Counted from the first letter of the stretch, positions 10,144 to 19,400 are shown. The stretch: 64,000 nucleotides of DNA from Clostridiales bacterium (GCA_024684375.1 JAIKWZ010000006.1:1-64000), one strand, 5' to 3'. Made by a program: numbers and translations. The notes: generated by a model from the sequence alone, not told the origin.

Positions 10144-11190
10144 ATGAAATACAGCGAAATTGCAAATGATGATGTTCTTGCAACGGTCCTGCGAGGACTT
10201 GATGATACTGTTAAAGTCCCTGCAGACGTTTCCGTGGCTTGGAAAAACAGAGTCAACAAACGTATGAGGCTGGACAGGAGAATTAATGGTTTAAGGTGGG
10301 TAGGCGAGGCCGCTGCTGCCTTTATGCTCATCCTTTGTCTGTTTGTTTTACCTGTGAAAGACGCCACAGTTGCTGTTTCCACATCCGGGGGTGATTCACC
10401 TGCACTTCCCAAATACGCCTATTCGGATATAAAGATTATGGCGTCCGGACTTAGCTTCATTGAATCCGATAGCAGCGCTACAGAGGAATCGGCCATTCAA
10501 GTTTCTTCAAGCTCAGATGAGGCTTTGCTTGCTGTCAAGGAGCCAGCAGGACCGGAATCTGATCCTGGTTTATTTGCTGTAGGCGGCGATAATCTTGTCA
10601 TTACTTCCAATGTCAGCCTTTACTCGCGCAATGTCGAAGAATCTGTTCAGTCGTTAAAGCAAATAGCATCTTCATATGATACTATCCTTGAAACTGAAAC
10701 ATCTCAAAGCGATGGCAGAAATACTTCTGTGTACGGTAAACTGCGGGTCAGAAAGGATGAGGCCGAGGAGTTCCTTGATACATTAAAAGCTCAGTTCTCT
10801 GATGTAAAGATTACCATTGAATCACATGACTTTGATATGTCGTATATTGACGCCAGTGGCCGGATATTTGATCTGGAGGATGTTATCGCTTCCCTCAAAG
10901 CCAGAATCGACATGGCTGAACAGGATGAAATAGAGGCACTGAGAGTTCAACTATCCAAAGCCAGGGACGAACTCGACAGCATAAGAGTTCAAGCGGATGA
11001 ATATCTCCTTGATAAAGAATATATGACAGTAGTGTACTCTATTTCAAATGTCAGGACTGGTGCGGCATTCGCAGGTATTAGTTCTTCGCCGTATTTCTTC
11101 GCAATTGTCATCGCAGCTGCTGTGGCTCTGACTGTTCTGATTACTCTGCATTTTTCTTCTGAATTCAGGAAAAGAAAAGTTTTTGCTTAA
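10144..11190 (+). CDS. DUF4349 membrane protein, likely anti-sigma partner of the upstream ECF sigma
   Basis: Two hydrophobic TM segments; SLYSRNVEESVQSLKQIASSYDTILETETSQ...LEDVIASLKARIDMAEQDEIEALRVQLSKARDELDSIRVQ typical of DUF4349. Confidence 0.8.
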   Translation: MKYSEIANDDVLATVLRGLDDTVKVPADVSVAWKNRVNKRMRLDRRINGLRWVGEAAAAFMLILCLFVLPVKDATVAVSTSGGDSPALPKYAYSDIKIMASGLSFIESDSSATEESAIQVSSSSDEALLAVKEPAGPESDPGLFAVGGDNLVITSNVSLYSRNVEESVQSLKQIASSYDTILETETSQSDGRNTSVYGKLRVRKDEAEEFLDTLKAQFSDVKITIESHDFDMSYIDASGRIFDLEDVIASLKARIDMAEQDEIEALRVQLSKARDELDSIRVQADEYLLDKEYMTVVYSISNVRTGAAFAGISSSPYFFAIVIAAAVALTVLITLHFSSEFRKRKVFA

Positions 11191-11195
11191 AGCAG

Positions 11196-11222
11196 GCGCC
11201 CGCGCGAAAACCGCGCGGGCGC
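11196..11222 (+). terminator. Strong GC hairpin after DUF4349 gene (terminator-like, no long T-tract)
   Basis: gcgcccgcgcg-aaaac-cgcgcgggcgc. Confidence 0.6.
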
Positions 11223-11226
11223 TGTG

Positions 11227-11706
11227 TTATTCTTTGCATAATGAGCAGTTACCGGGGCATGCTTTCTGCGTGGAATGAGAACAACTGCCTTCCAGGATTA
11301 TGTCCTCCGCAGCGACCTGCATCTCGCAGTTCTCTGTAGTCTGAACTGTGAGCGGAGTAAAGCCATATCTGGCAAAGAACCGCAATAGGTCTACAGGGAC
11401 AAGCGCATGTACAGACGCAGCATGCAGGTCCTGCGCTTTAAATAGCAGCATCCTGGCAAGCAGGTCTCCGATATAGTGTCGGCGCCGTTCAGGTATAACG
11501 CCCAGGAAATCTATCCTGAAATGGTTTTCTCCATCGATCCTCAACCTTCCGGCCCCTGCGGGAATGTCGTTTTCATCAAACGCGAGGGCGTAAATGGCCA
11601 GTTCGTCGTTTGTATCTTTTCCGCAGGCGAATTCGGGAACGGTTTTGCGGATCTGATAAACCTGTTCACAATCCTGATTGCTGTATAAATACTTTCCTTT
11701 GTACAT
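11227..11706 (-). CDS. GNAT family N-acetyltransferase
   Basis: IPAGAGRLRIDGENHFRIDFLGVIPERRRHYIGDLLARMLLFKA. Confidence 0.85.
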   Translation of the reverse strand: MYKGKYLYSNQDCEQVYQIRKTVPEFACGKDTNDELAIYALAFDENDIPAGAGRLRIDGENHFRIDFLGVIPERRRHYIGDLLARMLLFKAQDLHAASVHALVPVDLLRFFARYGFTPLTVQTTENCEMQVAAEDIILEGSCSHSTQKACPGNCSLCKE

Positions 11707-11766
11707 TTCCTCACCTCACAGCGTATTGATTATAGTTAATACACAGTTTAGTTTCAATACTTTAGA

Positions 11767-11795
11767 TTGATTTTTTACGATAAAAGTACTATACT
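11767..11795 (+). promoter_or_regulatory. Putative sigma-A promoter of DUF1292-ispE
   Basis: TTGATT-17 bp-TATACT upstream of ATG 11822. Confidence 0.55.
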
Positions 11796-11821
11796 TTATA
11801 AAAAACTAAGGAGCTTGAATC

Positions 11822-12136
11822 ATGGAAAACGAAGAACTTGATCTCGTTGTTTTCAAAGACGAAGAAGATAACGAAATTACTATGGAGGTGCTTGACTATT
11901 TCTTCTATGAAGGCGAAGAATATGCCATGCTCACAGAATATGATCCAAACAGTGCTTGCAACGCCTGCAAAATAGAGGATTGTTCCTCCTGCGAGCACTC
12001 CGAAAAAGTAGATGTTACTTTTATGAAGGTCGTTCCAGTAGGAGAAGATGAAGAAGAGTTCCTGCCTATCGATGAGAAGCTTTCTAATATTCTTTTGAAC
12101 ATGATCAATTCCGCTGAGGACGAAGAAGACGAATAA
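11822..12136 (+). CDS. DUF1292 (YrzB-like) protein with a four-Cys insertion
   Basis: Acidic FKDEEDNEITMEVLDYFFYEGEEYAMLTEYDP; insertion CNACKIEDCSSC. Confidence 0.8.
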   Translation: MENEELDLVVFKDEEDNEITMEVLDYFFYEGEEYAMLTEYDPNSACNACKIEDCSSCEHSEKVDVTFMKVVPVGEDEEEFLPIDEKLSNILLNMINSAEDEEDE

Positions 12137-12974
12137 GGTAACACTTCAGGTCTCTGCAAAAATCAATTGGGCGCTATACGTTACGGGAATTCTGCCTGAC
12201 GGATATCATGAACTGGACATGCTCATGCAAACCGTCAGCATTTTTGATACGATAGAGATCAGCAAATCTGAGACGAGCGCTTTCATTTGTCAAGAGCCGT
12301 ATAACGACATAGAAAAAAACCTTGCGTGGCGTGCTTTTATGGCAATCAACGACCATACAGGGTTAAATCTTAATGCAAAAATACGGCTTATAAAACGTAT
12401 TCCTTCTGCTGCGGGGCTGGGAGGCGGAAGTTCCGACTGCGCCGGAGTTCTTTTGGCAGTTAATAAGCTGTTTGATTTACGGCTAACAAAAAAAGAGCTA
12501 AATTCTATCGCTGTAAAGCTTGGCGCGGATGTCCCGTTTTTCCTCGAAGGAGGACTGTGCAGAGTTAAAGGAATAGGGGAGAATGTGACCAAACTCCCTT
12601 CAATAATTCCTATAAATCTTTTGGTCGTGCATTGCGGAAATGGCCTTTCAACCCCTGAAGTGTATAAGGAATACGATTCAATAAAAAGTGATCATATTAA
12701 TCCACATAAGCCATGTATCGAGACGTTACTAAACGGTCTATACTCCGGCAGAATATCGGACTTGAACAGCCTCAATCAGCTTGAGCTTCCCGCAGTCAGG
12801 CTTATGCCTGAAATTGCATCCGTGAAACAAAAGATGCTGGAGTACGGCGCAGTCTTTGCTCAAATGAGCGGTAGCGGGAGCGCAGTGTTTGGTGTTTTTG
12901 AGTCGCGCGTAGCTGCAGCCAAGGCTGCGGAAAGGTTTCACATCAAATCATTTGTCTGCGAGACTATGTCATAA
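12108..12974 (+). CDS. ispE: 4-diphosphocytidyl-2-C-methyl-D-erythritol kinase; start codon uncertain (no in-frame ATG/GTG/TTG before ATG 12219)
   Basis: In-frame N-terminus NKVTLQVSAKINWALYVTGILPDGYHELDMLMQTVSIFD; GHMP motif IPSAAGLGGGSSDCAG; C-terminal MSGSGSAVFG. Confidence 0.9.
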   Translation: MPLRTKKTNKVTLQVSAKINWALYVTGILPDGYHELDMLMQTVSIFDTIEISKSETSAFICQEPYNDIEKNLAWRAFMAINDHTGLNLNAKIRLIKRIPSAAGLGGGSSDCAGVLLAVNKLFDLRLTKKELNSIAVKLGADVPFFLEGGLCRVKGIGENVTKLPSIIPINLLVVHCGNGLSTPEVYKEYDSIKSDHINPHKPCIETLLNGLYSGRISDLNSLNQLELPAVRLMPEIASVKQKMLEYGAVFAQMSGSGSAVFGVFESRVAAAKAAERFHIKSFVCETMS

Positions 12975-13784
12975 TGAATACTTATTATGTTGCGTAACTG
13001 TGTGGCATATTTGTTTAAGCTTTGCTATCAGCTCTAAGTCTGCACGTGTATATATTATTTCTTTATTGAGTATATTTCCTGTCGTTTGATTTCTGCCCAA
13101 GTATTCAAGCTCGGACGGTATAAACGAATTGTCACTTATATTTAGCCCAGTTAGAGTCTCATACCATACGGACGCTGCAAGGAACCTTCCGTATACGTAT
13201 GAAAGATGAAAACCGTCACGCGTGAGGGATAGGCCACCTTTTTCAGGATCAAAGGTTTCATCTTGTCTTGCTGACTCGACTGCTTTACCGGTGGGAATGA
13301 GGGATAATCCATATTTCTGAGCTGCAGTTTCATAAGCTGAAGAAGATAACTCAAACATCTTTTTTCTGGAACAGTCGTAGTACCCGAAAGCATTGTGAGT
13401 GGAATTGTATTCGTACGCCCAGGTTTGATTCAAAAGCAGTTTCGCTTTAGGGCAACGTGATGAAACATAATCAATCAATTGTGATAAAAAGGGGTAATAT
13501 GTTTCCGGCAACCCGCTGAAATGACTGGCTTGCTGCAGCGTTATGTAGTCCCATTCGGCGTCAGAAAGTGCTACTGACAGGCGACATTTACCCAACGATA
13601 CATTATTGACAAAATACTCGTAAGCAGGCGCGTCGGAAATCATATTATTGTAATGCATCTCAAGCGAACAGCCGCCGATATATAAGTTGCCGATATAGGA
13701 TTGAATCCCTGCTTTTCCAAACAGATCAGGCAAATAATGTTGGCAATCCACAGAAAAGCTGTTTCCGATCGATAAGATGTTCAT
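12969..13784 (-). CDS. DUF4886 domain protein (SGNH-hydrolase-like)
   Basis: MNILSIGNSFSVDCQHYLPDLF...WDYITLQQASHFSG...LTRDGFHLSYVYGRFLAA; GGAG SD before ATG at 13784. Confidence 0.8.
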   Translation of the reverse strand: MNILSIGNSFSVDCQHYLPDLFGKAGIQSYIGNLYIGGCSLEMHYNNMISDAPAYEYFVNNVSLGKCRLSVALSDAEWDYITLQQASHFSGLPETYYPFLSQLIDYVSSRCPKAKLLLNQTWAYEYNSTHNAFGYYDCSRKKMFELSSSAYETAAQKYGLSLIPTGKAVESARQDETFDPEKGGLSLTRDGFHLSYVYGRFLAASVWYETLTGLNISDNSFIPSELEYLGRNQTTGNILNKEIIYTRADLELIAKLKQICHTVTQHNKYSL

Positions 13785-13907
13785 ATGCTTTCTCCATTCC
13801 TTATTCTGACACATTTATTCTATCAAAGAGGAACAATCTTGTAAAGATATTATTATAGCTTATTGCTTGGTCCTTATGATATAATCTTAATAAAGGGGGG
13901 ATTCTGC

Positions 13908-14603
13908 ATGAAAAAATGGATCAGTATTCTTCTGGCCGTTTTGCTTATTATATCGGCGTTTGCATTTGCAAATGCGGAAAGCGTAAAGCTGGCGTATAAA
14001 GACGGCAGTATAAAGCTCAGAAAAGGGCCCGGGAAAAACTACGGAGCCACTGAGTACCTTAAAGACGGAGCTTCCATTACTGTGCTCAGTAAGGGAAGTG
14101 CATGGTCAAAGGTTAAAACGACTACCGGCAAAACCGGATACATAAAAAGCTTATACATTTCCGGAATCGGAAGTATGTACGCTGACGGGGTTTCCTATTG
14201 GAATAGAGCAAAAACCGGAAAAACTACGGCTTCAGTTCGTCTGAGGGCTGGTGCTTCAACTTCAACGCCTACGCTCGGCATCCTGTTCAAAGGGACAGAA
14301 GTGAAAGGGCTCGGCAAGAACGGGAAATGGATTCTTGTGCAGCTTTCTGATGGCACACAAGGTTTTGTAAGCAGTAAATACCTTGTTGCTTCAGGCTCGT
14401 CTGAGCCACAAAAGGATATTGCGAAGGTCACGGGCACATGGGTCTATATGAGAAAGGGCCCATCAACCGATTACGGAGATATCATGTTGATCAAGCAAGG
14501 CACAAAGGTCACAGTCGAGAGCACAGCCAATGCAAAGTGGTGGTTAATCAGCTACAACGGCAAGGCCGGATATATGTATAGCAAGTATCTGCAGATTCAG
14601 TAA
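13908..14603 (+). CDS. Secreted protein with three bacterial SH3-like domains
   Basis: Signal peptide MKKWISILLAVLLIISAFAFANA; three repeats of LRKGPGKNYG/VRLRAGASTSTPTLG/YMRKGPSTDYG. Confidence 0.9.
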   Translation: MKKWISILLAVLLIISAFAFANAESVKLAYKDGSIKLRKGPGKNYGATEYLKDGASITVLSKGSAWSKVKTTTGKTGYIKSLYISGIGSMYADGVSYWNRAKTGKTTASVRLRAGASTSTPTLGILFKGTEVKGLGKNGKWILVQLSDGTQGFVSSKYLVASGSSEPQKDIAKVTGTWVYMRKGPSTDYGDIMLIKQGTKVTVESTANAKWWLISYNGKAGYMYSKYLQIQ

Positions 14604-14611
14604 AAACACTT

Positions 14612-14644
14612 AAAAAGAGCCGTCTGTTTGACGACTCTTTTTTT
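14612..14644. terminator. Bidirectional terminator between SH3 gene and lysA
   Basis: aaaaagagccgtc-tgttt-gacgactcttttttt. Confidence 0.8.
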
Positions 14645-14650
14645 CTGCCT

Positions 14651-15898
14651 TCAGAAAGTAAGTCCGCTAACGTCAAGTGTGGCGAAGTAGTCTTGCTTTG
14701 TTTCGGCTCTTCTAACAAGTTTGAAGCTACCGTCGCTGCATAAAAGTAATTCGGCAGTTCTTAGCCTGCCATTATAGTTATATCCCATTGAGCGACCATG
14801 CGCTCCGGTATCGTGGATAATGATATAATCACCGACATCGACTTCAGGAAGAAGTCTGTCTATAGCAAATTTATCATTGTTTTCGCAGAGTGATCCAACA
14901 ACATCGTAAACGCGAGTCGCTTTTGCAGCCTCTTTTCCAACAACTGTTATGTGATGATATGCTCCGTAAATTGCTGGCCGCATCAAATCGGCAGCGCACG
15001 CATTTACTCCGATATAATGCTTGTATGTGTCTTTTAAGTGTATCGCTTTTGTCAGCAAACAGCCAGCAGGTCCAGTCATATATCTTCCAAGCTCGCAACT
15101 GATAGCGATATCACCAAGACCGGATGGGACGAGCAGCTGATCGTATAGTTTTTTTATTTCTGAGCCGATTTTCTGAAGATCGGCAGCCTTCTGACCCGGA
15201 ACATAAGGGATGCCAATTCCTCCGGACAGATTAAGCATAAAAATCCTGCACCCATACTTTTTGTTAAGATCTATAGCGAGTTTCATGAGCGTGTGGGCAA
15301 GATTAGGGTAATAGCTGTCATCAGTGGTATTGCTTACAAGGAATGCATGTAATGCAAATTGCTTAACGCCCAAACTCTGACAGCGTTCTACGGCTTCATA
15401 AACTTGCGGTAATGTCATGCCGAATTTTGAATCCTGAGGGCTGCTCATGATAACATTGCCGTTAGTGATTTCTCCGCCTGGATTAAAACGCAGGCAGATC
15501 TTTTCAGGGATGCCGCATTCAGCCTGAATAAAATCAATCATTCCAATATCGTCAAGATTGATTATAGCACCAAGCTGTTTTGCCAGAGAATACTCACCTG
15601 GTAGAGTTTGGTTAGATGAAAACATAATCTGAGAGCCGGTAAAGCCCATCGCTTTAGCGAGTAAAAGTTCACATTCTGAGGCACAATCTACACCGCAGTC
15701 GAGTTGCTGCATGATGCTGATTATCCCCGGTGTTGGGCATGCTTTAACAGCATAATACTCTCTGAAGCCATTATTCCAGCTAAAAGCCGTGTTAACTTGC
15801 AAAGTTTGCTTTATAATCTCATCCTGCGAATATACGTGAACAGGAGTCGGAGTGATTTTTTCTATTTCTCTTATCTGAGATAAAGTCAAATCTATCAT
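14651..15898 (-). CDS. lysA: Diaminopimelate decarboxylase family protein
   Basis: FREYYAVKACPTPGIISIM...CGVDCASECELLLAKAMGF...IMFSSNQT; HDTGAHGRSMGYNYNGRLR. Confidence 0.85.
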   Translation of the reverse strand: MIDLTLSQIREIEKITPTPVHVYSQDEIIKQTLQVNTAFSWNNGFREYYAVKACPTPGIISIMQQLDCGVDCASECELLLAKAMGFTGSQIMFSSNQTLPGEYSLAKQLGAIINLDDIGMIDFIQAECGIPEKICLRFNPGGEITNGNVIMSSPQDSKFGMTLPQVYEAVERCQSLGVKQFALHAFLVSNTTDDSYYPNLAHTLMKLAIDLNKKYGCRIFMLNLSGGIGIPYVPGQKAADLQKIGSEIKKLYDQLLVPSGLGDIAISCELGRYMTGPAGCLLTKAIHLKDTYKHYIGVNACAADLMRPAIYGAYHHITVVGKEAAKATRVYDVVGSLCENNDKFAIDRLLPEVDVGDYIIIHDTGAHGRSMGYNYNGRLRTAELLLCSDGSFKLVRRAETKQDYFATLDVSGLTF

Positions 15899-16030
15899 TC
15901 GATTTTCATACCGCCTTTTTTCATAATTATACACCAATAATTGTCTGCGTCAATAATTATGCAAAAAGAGTTAACGAAAAATAGATGAATTATCTTTGAA
16001 AATATGTAATAATATAAATGAGGTGATTAT

Positions 16031-16948
16031 ATGTTTATTGCTGATTCACATTGCGATACTCTTTCAGGTATGCGACATGGAAGAAAACTGGATGATTTAA
16101 TGATTAACCGGGATAAAATGCTCTCAGGCGGCCTCTGCATGCAGACGTTTGCGCTTTTTACTGGGTCAAAAGGAGTACACGGAACTGCTTATCAGGACGG
16201 CATTGATACGCTTGCTCAAAGGGAAAAGCTTGGAATACCGATTTTTAATGCTTCTCTTCCTGAAACTGCTCCGGAATATCCCTGCGGTGTTATTTCAATA
16301 GAAGGCGGCGAGGCTCTCGAAGGCAAGTTAGAAAGACTGTACGAGTTTTACTCCATTGCTGGTATCAGAATGATAGCACTGACATGGAACTTCGAAAATG
16401 AGATCGCTTCTCCAGCCAAATTGGGAGATAAACCCGGTCTTAAGCCATTTGGTTTCAGCCTCTTAAAAGAAATGGATAAGCTGAAAATCTATGCAGATGT
16501 ATCGCATCTCAACGAAGCAGGGTTCTGGGATGTATATAATAATATGGAGCTTCCGCCTATAGCAAGCCACTCAAACAATAAAGAGCTTTGCAACGTTCCG
16601 AGAAATCTTGACAGAGCGCAGATAAAGGCAATCATAGAAAGAAAAGGATATATAGGCATAAATTTTTATACCGCATTCCTGACTGATAAACCTTCTTCAA
16701 CGTTTGAGGACGTTTACAGGCACATCGACTCAATTATGGAACTTGGAGGAGAGGACGTTCTTGGCTTTGGCTCCGACTTCGACGGTATAGATGTATGGCC
16801 GGAGGGCTTATATGATGCCAGCTGTTACCCGCGGTTGATAGAGTACCTTCTTTCCCGCGGTTATGACGAAAGGATCGTTGAAAAGCTTGCGGGTCTAAAT
16901 CTCTGGCAGCTTCTCAAGAAAGCCGATCTGGCACGTTGCTATCAATGA
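16031..16948 (+). CDS. Membrane dipeptidase (peptidase M19)
   Basis: MFIADSHCDTLSG...VISIEGGEAL...LTWNFENEIASPA...ADVSHLNEAGFWDV...GFGSDFDGID. Confidence 0.93.
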   Translation: MFIADSHCDTLSGMRHGRKLDDLMINRDKMLSGGLCMQTFALFTGSKGVHGTAYQDGIDTLAQREKLGIPIFNASLPETAPEYPCGVISIEGGEALEGKLERLYEFYSIAGIRMIALTWNFENEIASPAKLGDKPGLKPFGFSLLKEMDKLKIYADVSHLNEAGFWDVYNNMELPPIASHSNNKELCNVPRNLDRAQIKAIIERKGYIGINFYTAFLTDKPSSTFEDVYRHIDSIMELGGEDVLGFGSDFDGIDVWPEGLYDASCYPRLIEYLLSRGYDERIVEKLAGLNLWQLLKKADLARCYQ

Positions 16949-17754
16949 AGCCTAAACTATTGTGCGCGACACTTACTGTATGTGTTTTTATTTGCCTGGC
17001 ACTGATCCCTGATGAGGGTGATATGACGCCGACAGCCGATAAGAATACATATACGGTTCTGACTTCGTGTTTTCCTGTATATGCTTTGACCGAAGCAATT
17101 GTCCGCGGTGTGCCGGGGCTTTCATTATCTATGCTTACCATTCCTCGCAAAGAAGGTTACAGCAGTTACGAGCTTTCGGACTGGGAGATATCTCTCCTGA
17201 GCGTTGCTGATGTGTATGTTTGTTTCGGCAGAGGATTTGAGGGTTTTGATTCTGCTGATCTTAACGACAGATGTATAGTGATATCTCTTCTAAATGATGA
17301 GGAGCTTATTTCAACAGAAGAGCTGATGACTTTTACTTCAGACAATGAAACGCTGCCGCTCGAGTGTTACGATGTCTACCTGTCCGAAAGCGGGACAAAA
17401 CGTCTTCTTCAAAAGCTTTCTGTTGCCTTCTCAGGATCTGATCCCGATTATGCTACAGTTTACGAGAATAATCTGCTTTCAGCTACACAAAAACTGGAAT
17501 GTATTGAGTATGATACTTCTATTCAACCAGATACAATAGCTATCAATCCTGCTTTCGCCTATATGGTCGAAGATATATACAGCGATGCACAGCGCGCGCT
17601 ATATCTGACGGATAATGCTATGGCTCCTGAAGGGATCATCGACCTTCGCGGAAGGATGAACAATATGCTGAACATGGACGCAAGTTTTTCGTACGATGAT
17701 TATGTCGAATCTCTCCGCTTGAACTACACTGTTTTGACTGAGGGATTGAAATGA
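16945..17754 (+). CDS. Degenerate ZnuA-like metal ABC transporter substrate-binding domain protein
   Basis: VLTSCFPVYALTEAIVRGVPGLSLSMLTIPRKEGYSSYELSDWEISLLSVADVYVCFGRGFEGF resembles the ZnuA N-lobe; ATGA coupling to M19 gene. Confidence 0.6.
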   Translation: MKPKLLCATLTVCVFICLALIPDEGDMTPTADKNTYTVLTSCFPVYALTEAIVRGVPGLSLSMLTIPRKEGYSSYELSDWEISLLSVADVYVCFGRGFEGFDSADLNDRCIVISLLNDEELISTEELMTFTSDNETLPLECYDVYLSESGTKRLLQKLSVAFSGSDPDYATVYENNLLSATQKLECIEYDTSIQPDTIAINPAFAYMVEDIYSDAQRALYLTDNAMAPEGIIDLRGRMNNMLNMDASFSYDDYVESLRLNYTVLTEGLK

Positions 17755-18194
17755 AAAAGGTAGTAATATATACAGATGGTGCATGCTCCGGGAACCCTGG
17801 TCCCGGAGGCTGGGGAGCTGTACTGATTTATGGAGAGCTGCGCAAGGAAATAGGTGGGGGAGAAGAAAAAACCACGAATAATCGCATGGAGCTTACAGCC
17901 GCGATAAAGGCACTCGAGTGCCTTAACCAGCCCTGTGAAGTGGTGCTTTATTCGGATAGCAGTTACCTTGTGGATTCGCACATCAAAGGCTGGATCAAGA
18001 CTTGGGAAAAGGCAGGCTGGACAAGGAAAAACGGCAAAGAACAGGTGCCAAACAGCGATTTATGGAAAAAACTTGTTTATTTGGAATCAATTCATTCCGT
18101 TGAATGGCAAAAGGTTTCAGGTCACGCAGGCGTAGAAGAAAATGAGATCTGTGATAAAATAGCGACTTCATGGGCTAAGCAGGAAAAAAATTAG
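17751..18194 (+). CDS. rnhA: Ribonuclease HI
   Basis: YTDGACSGNPGPGGWGAVLIYG...NNRMELTAAIKALE...SDSSYLVD...VSGHAGVEENE. Confidence 0.98.
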   Translation: MKKVVIYTDGACSGNPGPGGWGAVLIYGELRKEIGGGEEKTTNNRMELTAAIKALECLNQPCEVVLYSDSSYLVDSHIKGWIKTWEKAGWTRKNGKEQVPNSDLWKKLVYLESIHSVEWQKVSGHAGVEENEICDKIATSWAKQEKN

Positions 18195-19276
18195 CTGTCT
18201 TCTTCGTTTGTGTTTTCACCAGAATCAACTATACGAACTTTTGTTGCTGCGTATCGCCTTCGGTTTTCGTTCATGGCAGCATAGTGCTTGCGAGTAGTGT
18301 TGATATCTGAGTGGCCCAACACGTCTGCGACCAGGTAAATATCTCCGGTTTCGTTGTAAAGGTTTGTTCCAAATGTTGATCTCAGTTTATGCGGGCTGAT
18401 ACGTTTTTTTAAAGGTGCGGCAATTTGCGCGTATTTTTTTACCATGTTTTCGATAGAACGTATGCTCATGCGTTTCTTTTGAAGAGAAATAAAGAGCGCA
18501 TTTTCGTTTTCATCGATACTTTCGTCATGTATCCTGATATCATAATAGTTTGAAATTGGCTCAATTATTTCCTCAGGCAAATATAGAATGACCTGATTTC
18601 CGCCTTTTCGGGTCACAAGAAAGCTGGAATCCTCGAGATTTAAGTCTTCTACATTCAAGCCCTGAAGCTCGCTAACGCGAATCCCTGTGCCAAGAAATAA
18701 GGATATGATTGCTAAATCCCTAATGGAAGTGATGTCATGATAAGCTTTTTGCCGTTTGGAAAGCCCGTCCCCATTTTCAACCGCACTTAACATTTTCTTA
18801 ACTTCAAAGGTGTCCAGCCTGAGAATAGGCTTTTCATGACGTTTTGGCGGATCGATCAATGAAGTGATATCAGAGGATATCTTGCCTTGTCGGTAGAGCC
18901 ATTTAAAAAAGGATCGTATGGAATAAAACTTGCGCTGTTTGCCAAGCTCTTGATTTGAAACCATTACATCATTATCATTAAAGTAAAGTCCGAGATAGTC
19001 CATGAACATCGAAATGTCTCTGGCAGTAATCGCCTGAAAATCTGCGCTTGTCCATGCGATAAGATCTTTACTGGAAAACTTGGGGTTTTCCTTTTGAAGG
19101 AATGAAAGGAAGAGCCTCAGATCGTGCGCATAAGCGTAGCGAGTCAACGGCTGCGTAGAATCGCCTAAGGCGAGTATATAGTCGTATACATCATTTGGAA
19201 GCTCAGAAACGATCTTTCTGGTGATCTCCGTTATATGAAGCTTTTTTGTCTGAATATACGATTGATTTGTGGCCAC
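18191..19276 (-). CDS. Tyrosine recombinase/integrase, XerS-like architecture
   Basis: Catalytic R (GTGIRVSEL), K (TRKGGN), HKLR, H (LGHSDINTT), Y (KHYAAM); long N-terminal SAM-like domain. Confidence 0.9.
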   Translation of the reverse strand: MATNQSYIQTKKLHITEITRKIVSELPNDVYDYILALGDSTQPLTRYAYAHDLRLFLSFLQKENPKFSSKDLIAWTSADFQAITARDISMFMDYLGLYFNDNDVMVSNQELGKQRKFYSIRSFFKWLYRQGKISSDITSLIDPPKRHEKPILRLDTFEVKKMLSAVENGDGLSKRQKAYHDITSIRDLAIISLFLGTGIRVSELQGLNVEDLNLEDSSFLVTRKGGNQVILYLPEEIIEPISNYYDIRIHDESIDENENALFISLQKKRMSIRSIENMVKKYAQIAAPLKKRISPHKLRSTFGTNLYNETGDIYLVADVLGHSDINTTRKHYAAMNENRRRYAATKVRIVDSGENTNEEDS

Positions 19277-19326
19277 GGCTTATTTTCCCTCAACTATTCG
19301 TAAAAGCTGACTTTTGCGCATAATTG

Positions 19327-19355
19327 ATTATAACACCCTACCGGGAAAAAGTCAA
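19327..19355 (-). promoter_or_regulatory. Putative sigma-A promoter of the recombinase gene
   Basis: Minus strand TTGACT-17 bp-TATAAT. Confidence 0.65.
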
Positions 19356-19356
19356 G

Positions 19357-19391
19357 AAAAATCCGCAGGATTTGAATTGGTATCCTGCGGA
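19357..19391 (-). terminator. Rho-independent terminator of hom-asd
   Basis: Minus strand TCCGCAGGAT-...-ATCCTGCGGA then TTTTT. Confidence 0.8.
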
Positions 19392-19400
19392 ATTGACTAA

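Noticed and set aside
15899-16030. Possible lysine riboswitch upstream of lysA
   Set aside because: Divergent intergenic region is short and AT-rich with no L-box-like conserved core.
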